Shown: positions 16,886-25,928, counted from the first letter of the stretch. The stretch: 64,000 bases of DNA from Formosa sp. Hel1_33_131 (GCA_949499105.1 CATEFX010000062.1:23822-87821); one strand, 5' to 3'. Notes: generated by a model from the letters alone, not told the origin. Translations and numbers: made by a program.

Positions 16886-17890
16886 GTGAAGCTTTTTAGA
16901 AAAATATTATATCCCTTTGTACCCCTTTATTATGTGGCGGTATTTTTTAGAAATAAATTCTATGATTGGTCGATTTTCTCATCCAAATCCTATGAGTTTC
17001 CATTGATTTGTGTCGGCAATTTATCGACGGGCGGGACAGGAAAAACGCCGATGATTGAATATTTAATATCAGTCTTAACTCCCAAGTTTCAAATCGCCAC
17101 TCTAAGTCGTGGGTATGGTCGAGACTCTAAAGGGTTTTTGATTGCCGGACCCCAATCCACTTCCAAAGATCTTGGCGATGAGCCATTCCAAATCTATAAT
17201 AAATTTAAAAATATTACGGTTTCGGTTGATGCCGATCGCCAACATGGATTAAATCGTCTAATAGAAAAAGACCCTTTGTTAGAGGTTGTTTTACTCGATG
17301 ACGCCTTTCAGCATCGAAAAGTCACAGCAGGCCTTAATATTCTGTTAACCGCGTTCGATCAACTGTATTGTGATGATTTTGTACTCCCTACTGGTAATTT
17401 GAGAGAACCTAAATCGGGTGCTAAACGAGCAGACGTCATTGTGGTGACCAAATGCCCAATAGATTTGAGCAATGAGCTAAAAACGGAGATTACCAATCGT
17501 TTGAAACTAGAATCCACTCAATTGGTATTTTTTAGTAGTATTGAGTATGGTGATGCGATTATCTCTTCAAATTCAAATCGAGAGCTAATGGATTTAAAAG
17601 GGACTCATTTTACATTGGTGACTGGGATTGCAAACCCAGCTCCGTTAGTGTCCTATTTGACTACAATGGGGCTTGATTTTGAGCATTTAAACTATAAAGA
17701 TCACCATGAGTTTTCTAAATCTGAATTGGAGCTCATTCATTCCAAATCCATCGTTGTGACTACCGAAAAAGATTTTTCAAGATTAAATAAGGATGCCAAT
17801 GATTCTATATTTTACTTACCGATTCAACTTAAAATTGATAAAGCCTCGGAATTTGAGCATTTGGTAGTGACATATGTTGGAAGTTTTTAG
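16886..17890 (+). CDS. lpxK: Tetraacyldisaccharide 4'-kinase LpxK
   Basis: The inner-membrane-associated kinase adds the 4'-phosphate to the lipid A precursor. From the GTG at 16886 the protein has 334 residues (VKLFRKILYPFVPLYY), which fits the family. An upstream in-frame ATG at 16814 would add 24 residues that overlap the Nif3 gene, so it is not used here. The Walker A motif is VGNLSTGGTGKTPM near residue 45, followed by TLSRGYGR, then VVLLDDAFQHRKV. Near residue 250 are the VTGIANP and YKDHHEFS family motifs. The N-terminal amphipathic hydrophobic stretch would bind the membrane. Confidence 0.93.
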   Translation: MKLFRKILYPFVPLYYVAVFFRNKFYDWSIFSSKSYEFPLICVGNLSTGGTGKTPMIEYLISVLTPKFQIATLSRGYGRDSKGFLIAGPQSTSKDLGDEPFQIYNKFKNITVSVDADRQHGLNRLIEKDPLLEVVLLDDAFQHRKVTAGLNILLTAFDQLYCDDFVLPTGNLREPKSGAKRADVIVVTKCPIDLSNELKTEITNRLKLESTQLVFFSSIEYGDAIISSNSNRELMDLKGTHFTLVTGIANPAPLVSYLTTMGLDFEHLNYKDHHEFSKSELELIHSKSIVVTTEKDFSRLNKDANDSIFYLPIQLKIDKASEFEHLVVTYVGSF

Positions 17891-17904
17891 AATACTCAAA
17901 CAAC

Positions 17905-18363
17905 ATGATCAGAAAATACACCACAAAAGATAAATCAAGAGTCTTCGAATTATTTCGACTAAACACGCCTAACTATTTTGATGCCACTGAACAAAGCGAT
18001 TTGGAGAATTATCTTAAAAATCAATTAGAGGATTATTTTGTTTACATAGAAAACTCTAAAATTATAGGAGTAGGAGGGATCAATTATTCTTTTGAAGAAA
18101 AGGTGGCCTGTATTTCTTGGGATATCATAGACCCTAAATGGCAAGGAAGGGGCATCGGTAAAAAATTAATACAGTTCAGAATTAATCATATCAATGAAAA
18201 CCCAAAGATTGAAATCATTAGAGTCAGAACGAGTCAGTATGCCTTTCAATTTTATGGAAAAATGGGTTTTGAGTTAGATAAAATAGAAAAAAATTATTGG
18301 GCTAAAAACTTTGATTTGTATTTAATGCAGATGAAGAATAGTCTCAGCAATAACTCCGTATAA
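17905..18363 (+). CDS. GNAT family N-acetyltransferase
   Basis: A 152-residue acetyltransferase. The CoA-binding loop is DPKWQGRGIGKKLI (Q-x-x-G-x-G) near residue 82, preceded by ISWDIIDP. The C-terminal SQYAFQFYGKMGFEL is the standard end of the fold. The acceptor is unknown. It lies 14 bases after lpxK on the same strand and may be co-transcribed, but a functional link to lipid A is not implied. Confidence 0.87.
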   Translation: MIRKYTTKDKSRVFELFRLNTPNYFDATEQSDLENYLKNQLEDYFVYIENSKIIGVGGINYSFEEKVACISWDIIDPKWQGRGIGKKLIQFRINHINENPKIEIIRVRTSQYAFQFYGKMGFELDKIEKNYWAKNFDLYLMQMKNSLSNNSV

Positions 18364-18443
18364 AATTAATCGACCAAATCCTCTACAGATTTTCTATTTA
18401 ACTTTTATTTTCTAAATTAGCTGTGCAAAACACACAACCAATC

Positions 18444-18866
18444 ATGGAACAACGATTGACAATGATAACTTTAGGGGTTTCGGATTTAAATAAATCAACT
18501 GATTTTTATGAGTCAAAATTTGGTTGGAAAAAATCTAAATCGAGTCATGAATACATTTCATTCTTCACTCTCAATGGAATTCAACTTGCTATTTACGAAA
18601 GAAATGAACTTGCGAATGACGCAACGGTCAACTCTGATGGAAATGGTTTTAAAGGATTTACGATTTCCTACAATGTAAGATCTGAAAAAGCAGTTAATTC
18701 CTTGATTGAAAAATTAAGAACAAATGGAGTTAATATCATTAAGGAACCTCAAAAGGTAACTTGGGGCGGTTACAGTAGCTATATCTCAGATTTAGATGGA
18801 AATTTATGGGAAATTGCCTTTAATCCTTTTCTTGAATTGGATAAAAATGGAAGTGTGAGGAACTAA
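18444..18866 (+). CDS. VOC family (glyoxalase/bleomycin-resistance-like) protein
   Basis: A 140-residue vicinal-oxygen-chelate fold protein with the paired beta-alpha-beta-beta-beta modules: MITLGVSDLNKSTDFYESKFGW at the start and YSSYISDLDGNLWEIAFNPF at the end, with the metal-site Glu in WEIAFNP. The first module has no clear His ligand, so metal binding is uncertain. The ATG at 18444 gives the normal N-terminus, while a GTG 21 bases upstream would add seven unremarkable residues. Such proteins may be lyases, dioxygenases or drug-binding proteins. It converges on gap. Confidence 0.85.
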   Translation: MEQRLTMITLGVSDLNKSTDFYESKFGWKKSKSSHEYISFFTLNGIQLAIYERNELANDATVNSDGNGFKGFTISYNVRSEKAVNSLIEKLRTNGVNIIKEPQKVTWGGYSSYISDLDGNLWEIAFNPFLELDKNGSVRN

Positions 18867-18886
18867 ATCTAATTTTCATTTCAGAT

Positions 18887-19882
18887 TTAATTAACCTTCA
18901 ACCTATAAATCAAATCGACAATACGACTTGAATAACCAGTCTCATTATCGTACCATCCAATAATTTTCACCATCGTACCAATCACGGATGTCATTTCGGC
19001 ATCAAAAATACAGGAATGCGTATTACCGACAATATCAATGGATACAATAGGGTCTTCAGTATATTCGACAATCCCTTTAAGCGATGTCTCAGCAGCCGCT
19101 TTAAACGCTTGATTAATGGCCTCAACAGAGGTTTCCCTTTTTACATTAAATGTAATGTCGGTTAGCGAACCATTAATCACTGGAACGCGAATGCCACAGC
19201 CACCGATACAGTTGGCCAACTCTGGAAAAATCTTAGTTAATGCTTTTGCCGCGCCCGTCGTTGTGGGAACAATGGACTGACCCGCCGCACGGGCACGTCT
19301 TAAATCTTTATGCGGTTGATCGTGTAAACTTTGATCGGTTGTATAGGAATGTACCGTTGTAATATATGCCTGGTTGATGCCACAAAGCGCATTGATAATA
19401 GAGAGCATTGGTGCCGCATTGTTGGTGGTACAGGAGGCGTTCGAAATGACTAAATCAGTTTCATCTAACAAATCGTCATTCACACCTATAACGATAGTTT
19501 TTAGACTGTCATCCGTAGGAGGGACGCTCAAAATGACTTTTGAGGCGCCATTATTAATATGATGAACTAAGTCGCTTTTTGTTTTAAATTTCCCAGTAGC
19601 TTCAATGACGATATCTACATCATAAGGAATCCAATTGAGGTCTCTAGGATGGTTTTCGTTTAATAATGGAATCGCAGTGCCATCAAAAAGAAGGTACGTA
19701 TCGTTGCTAGAAACAGATCGCTTTAAGCGGCCGTGAATGCTATCGTATTTGAGTAGATGTGCCAAGGTTTTGGCGTCTGCCAGATCATTTATAGCAACCA
19801 CCTGAATGGTCGGATGCTCTAATAAAAGTCTAAATACGCGTCGACCAATACGCCCAAAGCCGTTGATAGCAACCCGTACCAT
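18887..19882 (-). CDS. gap: Glyceraldehyde-3-phosphate dehydrogenase, type I
   Basis: An NAD-linked enzyme of glycolysis. The protein has 331 residues. The Rossmann motif is INGFGRIGR, the NAD-selecting Asp is in AINDLADAK, and the catalytic Cys is in SNASCTTNNAAP. Substrate-binding TTTGAAKAL and WYDNETGYSSR are present. The second Cys of the common SCTTNC motif is Asn here, a variation seen in some bacterial GAPDHs. The gene starts two bases after the lipA stop, so it is in an operon with lipA. Flavobacteria often have more than one gap gene, so this may not be the main glycolytic copy. Confidence 0.94.
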   Translation of the reverse strand: MVRVAINGFGRIGRRVFRLLLEHPTIQVVAINDLADAKTLAHLLKYDSIHGRLKRSVSSNDTYLLFDGTAIPLLNENHPRDLNWIPYDVDIVIEATGKFKTKSDLVHHINNGASKVILSVPPTDDSLKTIVIGVNDDLLDETDLVISNASCTTNNAAPMLSIINALCGINQAYITTVHSYTTDQSLHDQPHKDLRRARAAGQSIVPTTTGAAKALTKIFPELANCIGGCGIRVPVINGSLTDITFNVKRETSVEAINQAFKAAAETSLKGIVEYTEDPIVSIDIVGNTHSCIFDAEMTSVIGTMVKIIGWYDNETGYSSRIVDLIYRLKVN

Positions 19883-19884
19883 GG

Positions 19885-20760
19885 TTAGTTGATGTGTTTT
19901 TGAGCTTTATAAGAAGATCTTACTAAGGCACTACTTTCTACATGGCGAAAGCCAAGTTCTAAACCAATTGTTTCGTATTCTTTGAATTGATCGGGGGTGA
20001 TGAATTGCTTTACGGGTAAATGTTTTTTACTCGGTTGCAGGTATTGACCAATGGTCACTACATCTACATTTGCATTTCTTATGTCGTGAAGTGTTTCAAT
20101 CACTTCATCGCGCGTTTCGCCGAGTCCCAACATGAGTCCTGTTTTGGTTCGGCGTTGTCCTTGGTCTTTTAGGTATTTTAAAACCCCTAAACTTTTATCA
20201 TATTTTGCTTGAATGCGAACTTCTCGCGTTAAGCGTCTAACGGTTTCCATGTTGTGAGAAACAACTTCTGGCGCCACGTTAATAATCCTATCAATATGTT
20301 TTTCAATCCCTTGAAAATCGGGGATTAATGTCTCCATGGTTATGTTTGGATTCATGCGTCTCACCGCTTTAACGGTTTCAGCCCACATAATACTCCCCAT
20401 GTCTTTTAGGTCATCTCTATCGACACTCGTTAGTACGGCGTGTTTAATGTCCATGATTTTAATGGAACGGGCCACTTTTTCAGGCTCATCCCAATCCACA
20501 GTTTCTGGACGTCCAGTTTTAACACCGCAAAACCCACAAGATCGAGTACAAATATTACCTAAAATCATAAAAGTAGCCGTGCCTTCACCCCAGCATTCAC
20601 CCATATTAGGGCAGCTTCCTGAAGCACAGATTGTGTTAAGGTTATATTTATCAACAAGCCCTCTTAGTTCAGTGTATTTTTTGCCAGTTGGCAGTTTGAC
20701 ACGAAGCCATTTTGGTTTAGGTTGACGTACAATTGGGTCTGAAAGGATTTCTACAGCCAT
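19885..20760 (-). CDS. lipA: Lipoyl synthase
   Basis: A radical-SAM enzyme that inserts two sulfurs into protein-bound octanoate to make the lipoyl cofactor. The protein has 291 residues. The auxiliary cluster motif is CASGSCPNMGEC near residue 45 and the radical-SAM motif is CTRSCGFC near residue 72. The C-terminal SSALVRSSYKA provides the cluster-binding Ser. The start is supported by a promoter box just upstream. It precedes gap. Confidence 0.97.
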   Translation of the reverse strand: MAVEILSDPIVRQPKPKWLRVKLPTGKKYTELRGLVDKYNLNTICASGSCPNMGECWGEGTATFMILGNICTRSCGFCGVKTGRPETVDWDEPEKVARSIKIMDIKHAVLTSVDRDDLKDMGSIMWAETVKAVRRMNPNITMETLIPDFQGIEKHIDRIINVAPEVVSHNMETVRRLTREVRIQAKYDKSLGVLKYLKDQGQRRTKTGLMLGLGETRDEVIETLHDIRNANVDVVTIGQYLQPSKKHLPVKQFITPDQFKEYETIGLELGFRHVESSALVRSSYKAQKHIN

Positions 20761-20778
20761 GCGTTCATTTTGATGTTA

Positions 20779-20786
20779 CAAAGATA
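20779..20786 (-). promoter_or_regulatory. -7 box (TATCTTTG) for lipA-gap
   Basis: TATCTTTG on the minus strand lies 18 bases upstream of the lipA ATG. An overlapping TACTTTG copy follows a few bases further upstream. Confidence 0.5.
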
Positions 20787-20807
20787 CAAAGTATTCTTAT
20801 AAATTAA

Positions 20808-22025
20808 TCATAAAAGAGTAAGATACCACACGCTAAAACCAATTAAAAATACAATGCCAAAACAGCTCATAAGATGCATCAATTTGGAGGGGTGCCACGC
20901 CGTTGGTGTGTGTTTGCTTGAAATTAAAATATAGTTTACCACTGCATAAAAGGGTGCTGTTAAAAATGACAGTACCGTAGCAGTTTTAATGAGGGTTCCC
21001 ATATCTGAAAGGAAGAAAAAATAAATACTAAGTGTTCCTGAAATTAGAATGAGACTCCAAATTAAATAGCCTCTTTCGAAAGTTTTTTTAAATAATAACT
21101 CAGTTGTTTTATGCATTGAACGCGGAGACGCATCTAGAGCTGTTAGGGTGGTGCTAAACAGGGTCGTAAACGCCGCAATTCCAATAATTACATAAGCCCA
21201 TTGTCCCAAGCTTTGGGTATACATTTCAATAAGTTGTACAGAAAATGTTCCGGCGCTATTACTAAAGCTTGCGCCCGTCGGATACATGATTAAAGCACCT
21301 AATGCTACAAAACTAACCCCTAAAATAATCGTTCCTAAATAGCCGATGTTAAAGTCTAATAATGCTGTTTTTGGATTTCTTTTTTCGATACTTATTTTTT
21401 GCTTTTCGGTGGTCCATAAGGAATGCCACACCGAGACATCTAAGGGTGCTGGCATCCAGCCCATAAACGCAATTAAAAATGTAATTTCGAGACTTCCTTT
21501 GGGGAGAGTCTGTGTAAATGTGAATGGGTAGTTTGAAGTATTGATCGCCATTACTGTCGCCGCCAAAGTGGTAAAAGTTAAAGTGATAATTATAATTTTC
21601 ATCATCACATCCAAAAAACGATATTTCCCAATGTTTAACAGGATAAAACAAATGCTAAGAATTACAATGGTCCAGATTTTTACGCTAATAAAATCTCCAA
21701 ACAATGAAGTCGCTATTCCTGCTGTTACGATGGTCACAGCGGCTTGAATGGTAAACATAGTTAAGAATGTTATTAGGCCGTATAAAACCAAAACGCCGTC
21801 TCCTAATTTTTGATAGCCTTCTAGCAAGCTTTCGCCTGTAGCACTTGCATAGCGTGGACCATATTGAAAAAATGGATATTTTACCAAATGAATGAGGAGT
21901 AAAGCCCAAATCAAACCAAAGCCAAAATCGGCACCTGCCCGCGTCGATTGTACCAGATGAGAAACGCCGATAGCCGCGCCAGCAAACAAAAGACCTGGGC
22001 CTAGTTTTTGAAAAAAACGTTTCAT
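20808..22025 (-). CDS. Nramp-superfamily membrane transporter lacking the canonical metal-binding motifs
   Basis: A 405-residue protein with about eleven membrane helices and clear Nramp architecture: GPGLLFAGAAIG at the start of helix 1 and TRAGADFGFGLIW into helix 2. In Mn/Fe Nramps helix 1 carries Asp-Pro-Gly-Asn and helix 6 Met-Pro-His. Here the helix 1 position reads GVSH and helix 6 reads GWMPAPLDVS, so the metal-binding Asp, Asn and His are replaced. The substrate is therefore uncertain; Nramp-related proteins with altered sites include Mg2+ transporters and proteins of unknown cargo. Its 5' end overlaps the sigma factor gene by four bases, so the two are co-expressed. Confidence 0.85.
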   Translation of the reverse strand: MKRFFQKLGPGLLFAGAAIGVSHLVQSTRAGADFGFGLIWALLLIHLVKYPFFQYGPRYASATGESLLEGYQKLGDGVLVLYGLITFLTMFTIQAAVTIVTAGIATSLFGDFISVKIWTIVILSICFILLNIGKYRFLDVMMKIIIITLTFTTLAATVMAINTSNYPFTFTQTLPKGSLEITFLIAFMGWMPAPLDVSVWHSLWTTEKQKISIEKRNPKTALLDFNIGYLGTIILGVSFVALGALIMYPTGASFSNSAGTFSVQLIEMYTQSLGQWAYVIIGIAAFTTLFSTTLTALDASPRSMHKTTELLFKKTFERGYLIWSLILISGTLSIYFFFLSDMGTLIKTATVLSFLTAPFYAVVNYILISSKHTPTAWHPSKLMHLMSCFGIVFLIGFSVWYLTLL

Positions 22026-22573
22026 TTTTTTGTTAATATAATTTCAGCTAAAAGCTTTTTGGCTCTTAAGAGTTTGATTTTTACATTATTTAAAGGGATT
22101 TGAATTTCCTTTGAAATTTCGTCATAAGACAACTCTTGAAAATAGCGCAAATTAATCACTTGTTGATAGTGCGGTTTTAACTTTTTGATATCTTTAAGTA
22201 AAGCCGCCAAATTTTGTTCTGTGATGAGTTTGTCTTCTGGTGAGGGGGATCCGTCCTGAATTTTATACACTCGTTTTTCATCTTCTTCAGATGTTTGGTT
22301 GCTGAGCGTTGTTTTTTGTTTTCTTAAACGATCAGAATGGGTATTTTTTGCAATGGTGATGAGCCATGTTTTGAATTTAAATTTCTCATCAAAGGATTCA
22401 ATCTTTTCAAAGGCTTTGGAAAACGTCTCAATAGTAATGTCCTCTGCATCATTTTCATTTTGAGTGCGTTTAATCAAAAATCCATAAACATCATTCCAAA
22501 ACGTATGCAGTAAGGTATTGAATGCAATTTGATCATTTTGTTTTGCTTTTTGAATGAGGTCGTTTACTTCCAA
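22022..22573 (-). CDS. ECF-type RNA polymerase sigma factor
   Basis: A 183-residue sigma-70 family factor of the extracytoplasmic-function class. Region 2 spans residues about 10-80, with NENDAEDITIETFSKAFEKI and FKTWLITIAKNTHSDRLRKQ. Region 4 spans about 125-175, with INLRYFQELSYDEISKEIQIPLNNVKIKLLRAK as the HTH. A charged linker lies between them. No anti-sigma factor gene adjoins it; the next gene, overlapping by four bases, is the Nramp-like transporter. The ECF pair of regulator and transporter suggests sensing of the transported ion, but this is inference. Confidence 0.92.
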   Translation of the reverse strand: MEVNDLIQKAKQNDQIAFNTLLHTFWNDVYGFLIKRTQNENDAEDITIETFSKAFEKIESFDEKFKFKTWLITIAKNTHSDRLRKQKTTLSNQTSEEDEKRVYKIQDGSPSPEDKLITEQNLAALLKDIKKLKPHYQQVINLRYFQELSYDEISKEIQIPLNNVKIKLLRAKKLLAEIILTKK

Positions 22574-22654
22574 TGAAAATGATTTGACTTATTAGTGAAG
22601 ATAAATATACTAAATTGAACCATAACAATTTCCTTTATTTAAAATGAAAATGTA

Positions 22655-22861
22655 CTACGCATGTTCAGGTTCAGAGCAATCTTTGTATTCGTCAGGAGTT
22701 TTGCCGCAAAAACCACAGGCTTCTCCATCTTTATTAATCATGGGGTTTTGACTGGCACAAGTTCCTGCAAATTCACCATCTTTTTTTGCCCACAATTTTA
22801 TGGAAATTCCTCCAACAGCAATTCCTAAAAGCACTAATGTAATTAAAAATAGAGTCATCAT
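22655..22861 (-). CDS. Small single-helix, cysteine-rich protein resembling NqrM
   Basis: A 68-residue protein from the ATG at 22861 (MMTLFLITLVLLG); a longer reading adds seven residues. One membrane helix occupies residues 2-22. The soluble part then contains four cysteines: GTCASQ, ACGFCGK and DCSEP. NqrM, the factor needed to place iron in the NqrD/NqrE site of Na+-NQR, has the same plan: an N-terminal helix starting FLITF, then a short loop with conserved cysteines including a GxC motif. With nqrF present in this window, the organism needs such a factor. The match is by pattern only. Otherwise it is a hypothetical membrane protein. Confidence 0.6.
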   Translation of the reverse strand: MMTLFLITLVLLGIAVGGISIKLWAKKDGEFAGTCASQNPMINKDGEACGFCGKTPDEYKDCSEPEHA

Positions 22862-22974
22862 GAATTTTTTACAAAGATACACTTTTCAATAATATGTGAA
22901 AGTAGATTTTATAAGCGTTATGTGACTTTTTTTTATTTCTGTGTCCTATATGAAAACCTAAAAAATTGATTATT

Positions 22975-23661
22975 ATGAAAAAATTATTTGCAGAATTTTT
23001 CGGAACCTTTTGGCTCGTTTTTGGCGGATGTGGGAGTGCAATTTTTGCTGCAGGATATCCTGAGTTAGGCATTGGATTTGTTGGCGTCGCTCTTGCGTTT
23101 GGATTGACTGTTATGACGATGGCATTTGCCGTAGGTGCAATTTCTGGAGCACATTTTAATCCAGCCGTTACCCTTGGATTATGGGCGGGTGGTCGTTTCG
23201 AAACAAAAGATATATTAGGCTATATTATATCTCAAGTTCTTGGAGGTGTTGTTGCAGCCGCTACTTTATTTTTAATTGTTTCTGGAAAATCTGACTTTGT
23301 TTCTGTTGGAAGTTTTGCAGCCAATGGGTATGGAGACCTGTCTCCAGGTGGCTATTCGATGAGTTCTGTCCTTATCACTGAATTTGTAACCACCGCTTTT
23401 TTTGTCATTATCATTCTTGGGAGTACGGGTCGAAAGGCGACCAGAAAATTTGCGCCAATTTCTATTGGGTTAGCCCTCACCTTAATTCATTTGATTAGCA
23501 TTCCTATTTCAAATACCTCTGTAAACCCAGCACGATCTACAGGCCAAGTATTGTTTGCTCAGGGCGATTATTCTAGTCAATTATGGCTATTTTGGTTGGC
23601 ACCGATAGCAGGCGCTATTGTTGCGGGTCTTGTTTGTAGACTAAGTAAAAAATCAGGTTAA
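22975..23661 (+). CDS. aqpZ: Aquaporin Z-type water channel
   Basis: A 228-residue channel with six membrane helices. The two pore motifs are HFNPAVTLG near residue 62 and VNPARSTG near residue 185. The selectivity filter near the second motif keeps Arg after NPA, and the first has an aromatic residue nearby ([15 protein letters not shown]), as in water-selective AqpZ. The ATG at 22975 gives [14 protein letters not shown]; an upstream TTG would add three residues. It is transcribed alone, with a terminator just after. Confidence 0.93.
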   Translation: MKKLFAEFFGTFWLVFGGCGSAIFAAGYPELGIGFVGVALAFGLTVMTMAFAVGAISGAHFNPAVTLGLWAGGRFETKDILGYIISQVLGGVVAAATLFLIVSGKSDFVSVGSFAANGYGDLSPGGYSMSSVLITEFVTTAFFVIIILGSTGRKATRKFAPISIGLALTLIHLISIPISNTSVNPARSTGQVLFAQGDYSSQLWLFWLAPIAGAIVAGLVCRLSKKSG

Positions 23662-23686
23662 ATTTATCTATTATAAATAAATAACG

Positions 23687-23706
23687 GCGCACTAAAGTGC
23701 GCTTTT
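23687..23706 (+). terminator. Rho-independent terminator of aqpZ
   Basis: GCGCACT-AA-AGTGCGC followed by TTTT. It reaches into the stop codon of the convergent murB gene. Confidence 0.75.
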
Positions 23707-24715
23707 ACAGGATATTGACTTCTGATTCTAAATCAATATCAAAAATAAGTTTCACTGCTTTTTGAATTTGAATAGAGAGGTTTAAAATGTTTTCTCCAGA
23801 AGCACCTCCATAGTTGACCAAAACTAAGGCTTGTTTGTTGTGCACCCCATAATTGCCAAAAGTCTTTCCTTTAAATCCAGTCGTTTCAATCAACCATCCT
23901 GCAGGAACTTTAACGTCTACTTCAGATACTTTATAGTGCGGAATTAGTGGAAATTGAGATTTTAAAACTTCAAATTTAGAATAAGAAATCATTGGATTTT
24001 TAAAAAAACTACCACTATTTCCAAGAATTTTAGGGTCGGGAAGTTTAGTGTTCCTAATCGAAATCACTGCTTTTGACACCTCTTGAATGGATGGATTATT
24101 TATGCCATTTTTTTGAAGTTCAGATTCAATAGCACCGTAATTTATTTTAATAGAGTGGTTCTCGGTACTTAACTCAAACACTACTGAAGTGATTATGTAT
24201 TCTCCTTTTAATGCATGTTTGAAAATTGAATTTCGGTAGCCAAATTCGCATTCATCTTTGGAGAAAATTTTGAGTTCTTTTGTTTGGATATTTATGGCTT
24301 CACAGCTTACAAATCTATCTTTTAGCTCTACGCCATAGGCTCCAATATTTTGAATAGGAGCCGTCCCTACATTTCCAGGGATTAACGATAAATTTTCGAG
24401 CCCTCCAAAATCTTTGCTCAGACACCAACTCACAAATTCGTGCCAGCTTTCACCTGCGCTAACCTGAACTTTTACTCGTTCGTTAGATGTTGAAATCACC
24501 GAAATCCCTTTGAGATTTATATGCAGTACTAAGGCATCAATATCTTTGGTGAGTAACATATTACTCCCACCTCCAAGTATAAATAAGTGAGATGGATTTG
24601 TGTTTAAAACGTCTATTAAACCTTTCAGAGAGTCAATCGATACAAATTCTTGAGCATTCACATTCATTCCAAACGTATTGAAAGACTGAAGCGATATGTT
24701 TTTTTTAATATCCAT
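23705..24715 (-). CDS. murB: UDP-N-acetylmuramate dehydrogenase
   Basis: A flavin enzyme that reduces UDP-GlcNAc-enolpyruvate to UDP-MurNAc for peptidoglycan. The protein has 336 residues, type I (E. coli-like). FAD-binding motifs are FILGGGSNML near residue 47 and IPGNVGTAPIQNIGAYG near residue 110. Catalytic Ser is in GNSGSFFKNP near residue 230 and the C-terminal Glu in the last helix. Its start shares one base with the stop of the aminotransferase, so they are translated from one message. Confidence 0.95.
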   Translation of the reverse strand: MDIKKNISLQSFNTFGMNVNAQEFVSIDSLKGLIDVLNTNPSHLFILGGGSNMLLTKDIDALVLHINLKGISVISTSNERVKVQVSAGESWHEFVSWCLSKDFGGLENLSLIPGNVGTAPIQNIGAYGVELKDRFVSCEAINIQTKELKIFSKDECEFGYRNSIFKHALKGEYIITSVVFELSTENHSIKINYGAIESELQKNGINNPSIQEVSKAVISIRNTKLPDPKILGNSGSFFKNPMISYSKFEVLKSQFPLIPHYKVSEVDVKVPAGWLIETTGFKGKTFGNYGVHNKQALVLVNYGGASGENILNLSIQIQKAVKLIFDIDLESEVNIL

Positions 24716-25905
24716 TAGGAGTTATACTGAATGAGTGCAGCTTTCAAAATAGCGACGGAGGTTCTAAGGTCTTCTTTTTTGAGTACGTACGCAATGCGCA
24801 CTTGGTTTTTTCCGAGGCCTTTTGTTGAATAAAAACCTGCCGCAGGAGCGACCATAATGGTTTCATTATTTAGTCTAAAGTCTTCTAATAACCACTGTGC
24901 AAATACATCAGAATCTGATACAGGTAATTCTACGATACAGTAAAAAGCACCCTTAGGTTTGGCAACTTTAACCCCTTCAATTTTTTCAAGTTCTTCAACT
25001 AAAACATTTCTTCGTTCAACATATTCAGAAATAACGTCATCAAAATAACTATCTGGAGTTTCTAATGCGGCCTCACTGGCAATCAGTGCATAACTAGGAG
25101 GCGATAAGCGTGCTTGTGCAAATTTAAGAGCGGTATCAAGTACCAATTTATTTTTGGTCACAATACACCCAATTCGAGCGCCACACATGCTGTATCGCTT
25201 CGAGACAGAGTCAATTATGATGGCATTCGATTCGAGTCCTTCTTCTTGCATGATGGAGTAATGTTCGTGACCATCATAGGTGAATTCGCGATAAACTTCG
25301 TCTGCAATCAAAAATAAATCATGTTTTTTAACAAGGATAGCGAGTTGTTTAATTTCAGCTTTACTGTATAAATAGCCTGTAGGATTCCCTGGGTTACAAA
25401 TTAAAATTGCTTTTGTTTTTGGTGTAATCAATGCTTCAAAGTCGGCAATAGGCGGTAAGGCAAAATTTGAATCTATGCTAGAAACAACTGGCACAACATT
25501 CACCCCTTGAGCCGTTGAAAACCCGTTGTAATTCGCATAAAATGGTTCTGGGATAATCACTTCGTCCTCGGGGTCCATAATACTCCCAAACGTAAAAAAG
25601 AGGGCTTCACTTCCCCCAGTGGTGATAATGATATTATCGAAACTGACATGGATGTCATTTTTTTTATAATAGGCGGCCAATTTTGTGCGATACGTTTCTG
25701 ATCCTTCCGATCGACTGTAAGTCAAGACCTCTAAAGTGTTATTTTTTACAGCATTTAGTGCGATTTCGGGTGTTTTAACGTCAGGTTGTCCAATATTCAA
25801 ATGATAGACTTTGACCCCTTCTTTTTTTGCATGTTCAGCGAAAGGCACTAATTTTCTAATAGGCGATTGTGGCATTTTGGCCCCTTTCTGAGAGATTTTT
25901 GGCAT
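24715..25905 (-). CDS. PLP-dependent aminotransferase, fold type I (aspartate aminotransferase-like)
   Basis: A 396-residue class I aminotransferase. PLP motifs are ITTGGSEALFFTFGS near residue 92, CNPGNPTGYLYS near residue 162 and IADEVYREFTY. The PLP lysine is in IIDSVSKRYSMCGARIG near residue 230, and the C-terminal Arg in RIAYVL binds the substrate carboxylate. The substrate is probably aspartate or another amino acid; the sequence alone does not settle it. The start codon used is the first ATG after the promoter box; an internal MPQSPIRKLVPF is an alternative start 11 residues later. Confidence 0.9.
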   Translation of the reverse strand: MPKISQKGAKMPQSPIRKLVPFAEHAKKEGVKVYHLNIGQPDVKTPEIALNAVKNNTLEVLTYSRSEGSETYRTKLAAYYKKNDIHVSFDNIIITTGGSEALFFTFGSIMDPEDEVIIPEPFYANYNGFSTAQGVNVVPVVSSIDSNFALPPIADFEALITPKTKAILICNPGNPTGYLYSKAEIKQLAILVKKHDLFLIADEVYREFTYDGHEHYSIMQEEGLESNAIIIDSVSKRYSMCGARIGCIVTKNKLVLDTALKFAQARLSPPSYALIASEAALETPDSYFDDVISEYVERRNVLVEELEKIEGVKVAKPKGAFYCIVELPVSDSDVFAQWLLEDFRLNNETIMVAPAAGFYSTKGLGKNQVRIAYVLKKEDLRTSVAILKAALIQYNS

Positions 25906-25928
25906 TGTTTTGATGTATCTATTGCTTA

